From an uncultured Eubacteriales bacterium (GTDB taxonomy: Bacteria; Bacillota; Clostridia; Christensenellales; Aristaeellaceae): a stretch of DNA of 34,821 bases. How positions within the stretch are numbered: the first letter of the stretch is position 1; each line of letters begins with the position of its first letter. Below the pieces are notes generated by a model. That model saw nothing but the letters and a program-made list of their open reading frames with translations. It searched no databases and was not told where the DNA came from. This document shows, in pieces, positions 30,666-34,821 of this stretch. The translations under genes were made by a program, and so were the position numbers. The stretch covers positions 1 through 34,821 of the forward strand of contig UQNN01000022.1 of assembly GCA_900542445.1 (NCBI GenBank), given 5' to 3'.

Positions 30666-32453
30666 ATGAACAATCAGGATTCGGCATGCGTTCGGGCGTG
30701 GCTTGAGCAGGGCGTACTGCTTTTTGACGGCGCAACCGGAACGGCGCTCCGCGCGCAGGCGGAAGAAGGCGAGGCGGTAGAGCGGCTCTGCCTGACCCAG
30801 CCACAGCGCGTTTCGGCACTGCACCGGGGCTATCTGGCGGCGGGCTGCCGGGCGATTAAGACCAATACGTTTGCGGCACACGTGTCAATGGCCTGCGAAA
30901 ATGAAGAGGATCAGCGTGGACTGATTCTGGCGGCCTGTCGGCTGGCGCAGCGCGCGAGCGAGGGCTACAACGCCGTCGTATTTGCGGATATCGGCCCTGC
31001 GCCGGTGGAAGCGCAAAACGCGTCTGCGTGTTACATCGGGATGGCAGATCTTTTTTTAAGTGCAGGCCTGACGTGCTTTCTTTTTGAAACGATGCCCGGC
31101 GATAAAGGGCTTGCGGAAGCCGCCGAACATATTAAGACGCGCTGTCCGGAGGCGTTCGTCATGGTTTCTTTTGCGGCGGATGCGGACGGTTTCACTCGAT
31201 CGGGCGAACAGGCCGCCGTGCTGGCGCACCGTATGAGCCTGTGCGGCGCGGTGGATGCCATCGGTTTGAACTGCATCTGCGGCGCATATCATATTCGCCG
31301 CCTGTTGGCGACGCTGGATGTTGGGGATAAGCCGCTCAGTGCCATGCCCAACGCGGGCTATCCGCACGTCGAGGAAGGACGGACATATTACGACAGCGAC
31401 CCGGCGTATTATGCCCAACAGGTGATGGGCTGCGTCAAGGAGGGCGCGCGGATTATCGGTGGTTGCTGCGGCACGACGCCGGAACATATTCGACAGATTG
31501 CCCGCCTGCTCGGCGTGAACATGCCGCCGCGCGTGCCAGCGGCTGGAGGAAAAACGGATTCGACGCATGAAAAAACATGTCAAAGTCGAATTTTAAGTCG
31601 GCTTGAGCAGGGGAGGCGCGTGACGCTCGTCGAGCTGGACCCGCCGCGAAGCGCGGATATCGGCGGCTTTATGGAGGGAGCGCGTCAGCTTGAACAGGAG
31701 GGCGCAGATGCGATTACCATCGCGGACTGCCCAATCGGCCGCGCAAGAATGGATTCCAGCCTGCTGGCCTGCAAGCTTTCGCGGGAACTTGGGATCGAAG
31801 CGCTTCCGCATATGACCTGCCGCGACCGCAATGTGAACGCAACGAAGGCCCTGTTGCTTGGCCTTTCGATGGAAAACGTGCATAACGTGCTGGTGGTGAC
31901 GGGCGATCCGATTCCGACCAGCGACCGGGGCAGCGTCAAAAGCGTATATCAATTTAATTCCCGCGTGCTGGCGAAGTTCATTCGAGGTTTGAGCGAAAGC
32001 GATGAAACCGATCCGTTTTTTGTCTGCGGCGGGTTGAATATCAACGCGGTGCGTTTTGATTTGGAGCTGGAACGCGCGAAAGAGAAGATGGATTGCGGCG
32101 TATCGGCGTTTTTGACTCAGCCGGTGCTCAGCGAGCGCGCGGCGCTCAATCTGGAACAGGCGAGGAAAACGCTCGGCGGCGCAAAGCTTATTGGCGGTCT
32201 GTTTCCGGTGGTCAGCGAGAAAAACGCCCGTTTTCTACAAAGCGAAGTGCATGGCATCACGGTGGACGACGTCGTTGTGCGCGCTTATGCGGGACTTGAC
32301 CGCGAGCAGGGCGAAGCGCTGGCCGTTCGGCTGTGCGAAGCAGCGGCAAAGCGGATTGCGCCGTTTACGGACGGCTATTACATCATGACCCCGTTCCAGC
32401 GCGTGGGGCTTGTGTGCCGCGTGATGCGTGCGACCCGGAATTTGGCAGAATAA
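30666..32453 (+). CDS. yitJ: Homocysteine S-methyltransferase / methylenetetrahydrofolate reductase fusion
   Basis: A two-domain protein of about 595 aa. The N-terminal half (about 10-285) is a homocysteine S-methyltransferase barrel with FDGATGTALR, GLNCICG and the zinc-ligand motif IGGCCGTTP. The C-terminal half (about 310-590) is a MetF-type MTHFR with VTLVELDPPRSADI, HMTCRDRNVNA and VLVVTGDPIP. It makes 5-methyl-THF for the MetH upstream, and its own N-domain could methylate homocysteine from another donor. The same fusion is known as YitJ in Bacillus. I chose the ATG at 30666 (GGAG 6 nt upstream); an in-frame ATG at 30648 overlaps the metH stop. Confidence 0.93.
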   Translation: MNNQDSACVRAWLEQGVLLFDGATGTALRAQAEEGEAVERLCLTQPQRVSALHRGYLAAGCRAIKTNTFAAHVSMACENEEDQRGLILAACRLAQRASEGYNAVVFADIGPAPVEAQNASACYIGMADLFLSAGLTCFLFETMPGDKGLAEAAEHIKTRCPEAFVMVSFAADADGFTRSGEQAAVLAHRMSLCGAVDAIGLNCICGAYHIRRLLATLDVGDKPLSAMPNAGYPHVEEGRTYYDSDPAYYAQQVMGCVKEGARIIGGCCGTTPEHIRQIARLLGVNMPPRVPAAGGKTDSTHEKTCQSRILSRLEQGRRVTLVELDPPRSADIGGFMEGARQLEQEGADAITIADCPIGRARMDSSLLACKLSRELGIEALPHMTCRDRNVNATKALLLGLSMENVHNVLVVTGDPIPTSDRGSVKSVYQFNSRVLAKFIRGLSESDETDPFFVCGGLNINAVRFDLELERAKEKMDCGVSAFLTQPVLSERAALNLEQARKTLGGAKLIGGLFPVVSEKNARFLQSEVHGITVDDVVVRAYAGLDREQGEALAVRLCEAAAKRIAPFTDGYYIMTPFQRVGLVCRVMRATRNLAE

Positions 32454-32457
32454 GGGC

Positions 32458-32486
32458 TTGAAGAAAAGCTGCTTTTATGCGATAAT
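32458..32486 (+). promoter_or_regulatory. Sigma-A promoter of the ABC-F gene
   Basis: TTGAAG (32458-32463), 17 bp and GATAAT (32481-32486) start just after the preceding stop codon, suggesting independent transcription. Confidence 0.7.
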
Positions 32487-32540
32487 AGAAATCGTATGCA
32501 AACTTTGGAATGTGGAGCAGAAAAAGGAGAACCTGATCAC

Positions 32541-34160
32541 ATGATCGCAACCCAGAATATTTCGCTTTCTTACAGCGGTAAGCCGCTCTTTAAGAACGTC
32601 AACATCAAATTCACCGCCGGCAACTGCTACGGCATCATCGGCGCAAACGGAACGGGCAAATCGACGTTCCTCAAGGTGCTTTCCGGTGAGCTGGAGCCGA
32701 CCACGGGCGAGGTGGTCATCACCCCCGGCGAACGCATGGCCGTGCTGCGCCAGAATCACTTCGAGTTTGACAGCTATGAGGTGCTGCAAACGGTCATCAT
32801 GGGCCATAAGCGCCTTTATGAGATCATGAAGGAGAAGGACGAGCTTTACGCTAAAGAGGATTTCACCGATGCGGACGGCGAGCGCGCCAGCGAGCTGGAG
32901 GGCGAATTTGCCGAACTGGACGGCTGGAACGCCGAGAGCAACGCTGAAATGATCCTCACCGGTCTGGGCATCAGCCTTGATTTGGAGCATAAGCTGATGA
33001 GCGAACTGGACGGCAGTCAGAAAGTCAAGGTGCTGCTGGCACAGGCGTTGTTTGGAAACCCGGATATCCTGCTGCTGGACGAGCCGACCAACTATCTGGA
33101 TATCCAGTCCGTCCGCTGGCTGGAAAACTTCCTGCTGGATTTCCCGAATACGGTCATCGTGGTCAGCCACGACCGTCACTTCCTCAATAAGGTCTGCACG
33201 CACATCTGCGATATCGACTTCGGCAAGATTCAGATGTATGTCGGTAACTACGACTTCTGGTATGAATATACCCAGATGGCGGCGCGCCAGCAGAAGGATA
33301 TCAACAAGAAGAACGAGCAGAAGATCAAGGAATTGCAGGCGTTTATTCAGCGCTTCTCGGCCAATGCCAGCAAGCATAAACAGGCGACCAGCCGCAAAAA
33401 GCTGCTGGATAACCTGCAAATGGAGAACTTTACGCCGTCCTCCCGCCGCTACCCGTATATTGCGTGGAAGCCGGATCGCGATATCGGCAACGATCTGCTG
33501 ACCGTGACTAACCTTTCCAAAACGGTCAACGGCCGCAAGGTGCTCAACAACATTTCCTTCGTGCTGACGCCGGGCGACAAGGTTGCTTTTGTCGGTACGG
33601 ACGAGCTGGCGCGCACCACGCTGTTCCAGATTCTGATGGGCGAGATGGAGCCGGACGAGGGCAGCTTCAAGTGGGGCGTGACCACCAGCCAGAGCTATTT
33701 CCCCAAGGACAACGGCAAATACTTTGATCATTGCGAATATAATCTGATTGACTGGCTGCGTCAGTTCTCCCAGAGCCAGTATGAAAGCGATATCCGCGGC
33801 TGGCTGGGCCGCATGCTTTTCTCCGGCGAGGAAGCGCTCAAGCCCGCGCGCGTGCTTTCCGGCGGCGAGAAGGTGCGCTGCATGTTGGCCCGCACGATGC
33901 TCTCCGGCGCGAATGTGCTGATTCTCGACGAGCCGACCAACCATCTCGATCTGGAATCGATCACCGCGCTGAACAAGGGCATGATCGAGTTTACCGGTTC
34001 CATGCTCTTTGCAACGCAGGATCACGAGTGCATTCAGACAGTTGCCAACCGCATCATGGAAATTCTGCCGGGCGGTCTTGTCGATCGTCGCGAGAGCTAT
34101 GACGACTATATCGAAAGTGAGATCGCCGCGCAGCAGCGCGCCGCGCTTATGCAGGCGTAA
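32541..34160 (+). CDS. ABC-F family ATPase (YkpA/YbiT-like)
   Basis: A soluble ribosome-associated ATPase with two ABC domains and no membrane part. NBD1 (about 1-255) has Walker A GANGTGKST and Walker B ILLLDEPTNYLD, and the signature position reads LDGSQ instead of LSGGQ. The P-site-tRNA-interaction linker is basic and helical (about 245-300). NBD2 (about 320-525) has signature LSGGEKVRC and Walker B VLILDEPTNHLD, but its Walker A position reads GTDELARTT rather than GxxGxGKT. I believe such degeneracy is usual in the YkpA group. It is 539 aa from the ATG at 32541, behind AAAAGGAG. The role is translation-related; no drug-resistance claim is justified. Confidence 0.93.
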   Translation: MIATQNISLSYSGKPLFKNVNIKFTAGNCYGIIGANGTGKSTFLKVLSGELEPTTGEVVITPGERMAVLRQNHFEFDSYEVLQTVIMGHKRLYEIMKEKDELYAKEDFTDADGERASELEGEFAELDGWNAESNAEMILTGLGISLDLEHKLMSELDGSQKVKVLLAQALFGNPDILLLDEPTNYLDIQSVRWLENFLLDFPNTVIVVSHDRHFLNKVCTHICDIDFGKIQMYVGNYDFWYEYTQMAARQQKDINKKNEQKIKELQAFIQRFSANASKHKQATSRKKLLDNLQMENFTPSSRRYPYIAWKPDRDIGNDLLTVTNLSKTVNGRKVLNNISFVLTPGDKVAFVGTDELARTTLFQILMGEMEPDEGSFKWGVTTSQSYFPKDNGKYFDHCEYNLIDWLRQFSQSQYESDIRGWLGRMLFSGEEALKPARVLSGGEKVRCMLARTMLSGANVLILDEPTNHLDLESITALNKGMIEFTGSMLFATQDHECIQTVANRIMEILPGGLVDRRESYDDYIESEIAAQQRAALMQA

Positions 34161-34212
34161 GGCCCGGCCAGAGAAAAAGTTGCCCGGTCAACGGCACACG
34201 GCACCGTTTTTG

Positions 34213-34221
34213 TGATATACT
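34213..34221 (+). promoter_or_regulatory. Extended -10 promoter of the pgsA-like gene
   Basis: TGATATACT, an extended -10 element (TG at 34213-34214, TATACT at 34216-34221), about 27 bp before the chosen start. The -35 region is poor (GGCACA). Confidence 0.6.
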
Positions 34222-34247
34222 GGGACAACAGGAAGAGGGGACATGCC

Positions 34248-34799
34248 GTGGAGCATATCAAACAAGATCAAATCATCAATATTCCCAACACCTTGACGGT
34301 GATTCGGATTTTGCTTCTGCCCGTCGTCGTTTGGCGCTTTGTCGTTGGCGACGCAACGGGCGCGCTGATTGCCTATCTGGCCGCAATGCTGACCGACGCG
34401 CTCGACGGCATCATCGCCCGAAAGTTCAACCAGATTACGGCGCTGGGCAAGCTGCTTGATCCGCTGGCCGATAAACTGTCTTTGGTGACGCTGCTGGGAT
34501 TGTTCGTCTCCGACGGACAGATTCCGCTCTGGGTGCTGGCTATCATTCTGCTCAAGGAAGCGGCGATGGTCATCGGCGGCGGCGTGGCTCTAAAGCGCGG
34601 CATCGTCGTCTATGCGCTGCCCATCGGCAAGGTGACGACAGTCGTCTTTGTGCTTTCCATTGTCGCCCGTTTTCTGAGCTGGACGCAGATTGCGGATACG
34701 CTTTTGTGGATTTCCGTCGCGCTGTCGATGGTTGCGCTCATCTGGTATGCCGTGGATTTGATGAAAAAACTCGGAATCAAAGCAGATTCAACAAAATAG
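34248..34799 (+). CDS. pgsA: CDP-alcohol phosphatidyltransferase (PgsA-like)
   Basis: Probably makes phosphatidylglycerophosphate from CDP-diacylglycerol and glycerol-3-phosphate. The 183-aa protein has the full CDP-alcohol phosphotransferase signature with spacing D-x2-DG-x2-AR-x8-G-x3-D-x3-D. It starts at D50-D53 and reads LTDALDGIIAR then LGKLLDPLADKL. About five to six membrane helices are present. The start is GTG at 34248 behind AAGAGGGG; the earlier in-frame GTG at 34212 overlaps the -10 box. The IPNTLTVIRILLLP opening is typical of PgsA. Cardiolipin or inositol-phosphate synthases share the fold, so the exact acceptor is inferred. gpsA, supplying glycerol-3-phosphate, is also in this window. 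Confidence 0.88.
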   Translation: MEHIKQDQIINIPNTLTVIRILLLPVVVWRFVVGDATGALIAYLAAMLTDALDGIIARKFNQITALGKLLDPLADKLSLVTLLGLFVSDGQIPLWVLAIILLKEAAMVIGGGVALKRGIVVYALPIGKVTTVVFVLSIVARFLSWTQIADTLLWISVALSMVALIWYAVDLMKKLGIKADSTK

Positions 34800-34821
34800 T
34801 TTGCGCAGTTATGGCGGCTCG

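Noticed and set aside
34212..34247. Longer pgsA-like start at GTG 34212
   Set aside because: That codon overlaps the extended -10 element, and a proper ribosome-binding site precedes the GTG at 34248.

Overview
The window comes from a GC-rich, endospore-forming, low-complexity-envelope Firmicute, most likely class Clostridia (my guess, with low confidence, is a gut Christensenellales/Oscillospirales-type lineage). The evidence is spoIIE and spoVAD/spoVAE, a leucine T-box, Rex, a PrsA-type lipoprotein foldase, a YitJ-type Hcy-methyltransferase/MTHFR fusion, consensus sigma-A promoters, and heavy use of GTG/TTG starts. It is almost wholly core chromosome. I see no insertion sequence, prophage, CRISPR array, rRNA or recognisable tRNA.

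Layout. 1-300: a 55-bp sequence present twice at a 92-bp period, running off the left edge, then a terminator and promoter. 303-2363: spoIIE, followed by a compact structured, terminator-ended RNA region. 2581-4620 (minus): leuA under a T-box leader. 4724-5990: rplM-rpsI-secG, with a stem-loop leader before rplM. 6107-9182: rnr and gpsA. 9273-12253: rex-vanW-like-tetR. 12286-14484: glmM coupled to a left-handed beta-helix acyltransferase. 14499-14750 (minus): TSCPD-domain protein. 14868-19411: beta-propeller protein, YwaF-like membrane protein, yybS-like DUF2232 protein, rplI, dnaB. 19428-23333: topoisomerase III and two membrane proteins. 23410-25019: PrsA-like lipoprotein. 25032-26595: spoVAD-spoVAE. 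26638-32453: a DprA-like gene heading a methionine-synthesis operon (MetH reactivation protein, MetH core, Hcy-methyltransferase/MTHFR fusion). 32458-34799: ABC-F ATPase and a CDP-alcohol phosphatidyltransferase.

How the genes fit together. Translation and secretion (L13, S9, L9, SecG, RNase R, ABC-F, PrsA), replication (DnaB, TopB), envelope precursors (GlmM plus acyltransferase, GpsA, PgsA-like, VanW-like), redox sensing (Rex), sporulation/germination (SpoIIE, SpoVAD/E) and amino-acid synthesis (LeuA, MetH set) make up the block. The departures from familiar neighbourhoods are what merit attention: no gdpP between yybS and rplI, no spoVAC before spoVAD, no smpB after rnr, a divergent DprA-like protein leading the methionine operon, and a parvulin domain split by a coiled-coil insertion. 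I did not find a clearly new multi-gene system. The strongest candidates for undescribed biology are the post-spoIIE RNA, the edge repeat, the DprA-like/methionine linkage and the spoVAC-less spoVA unit.
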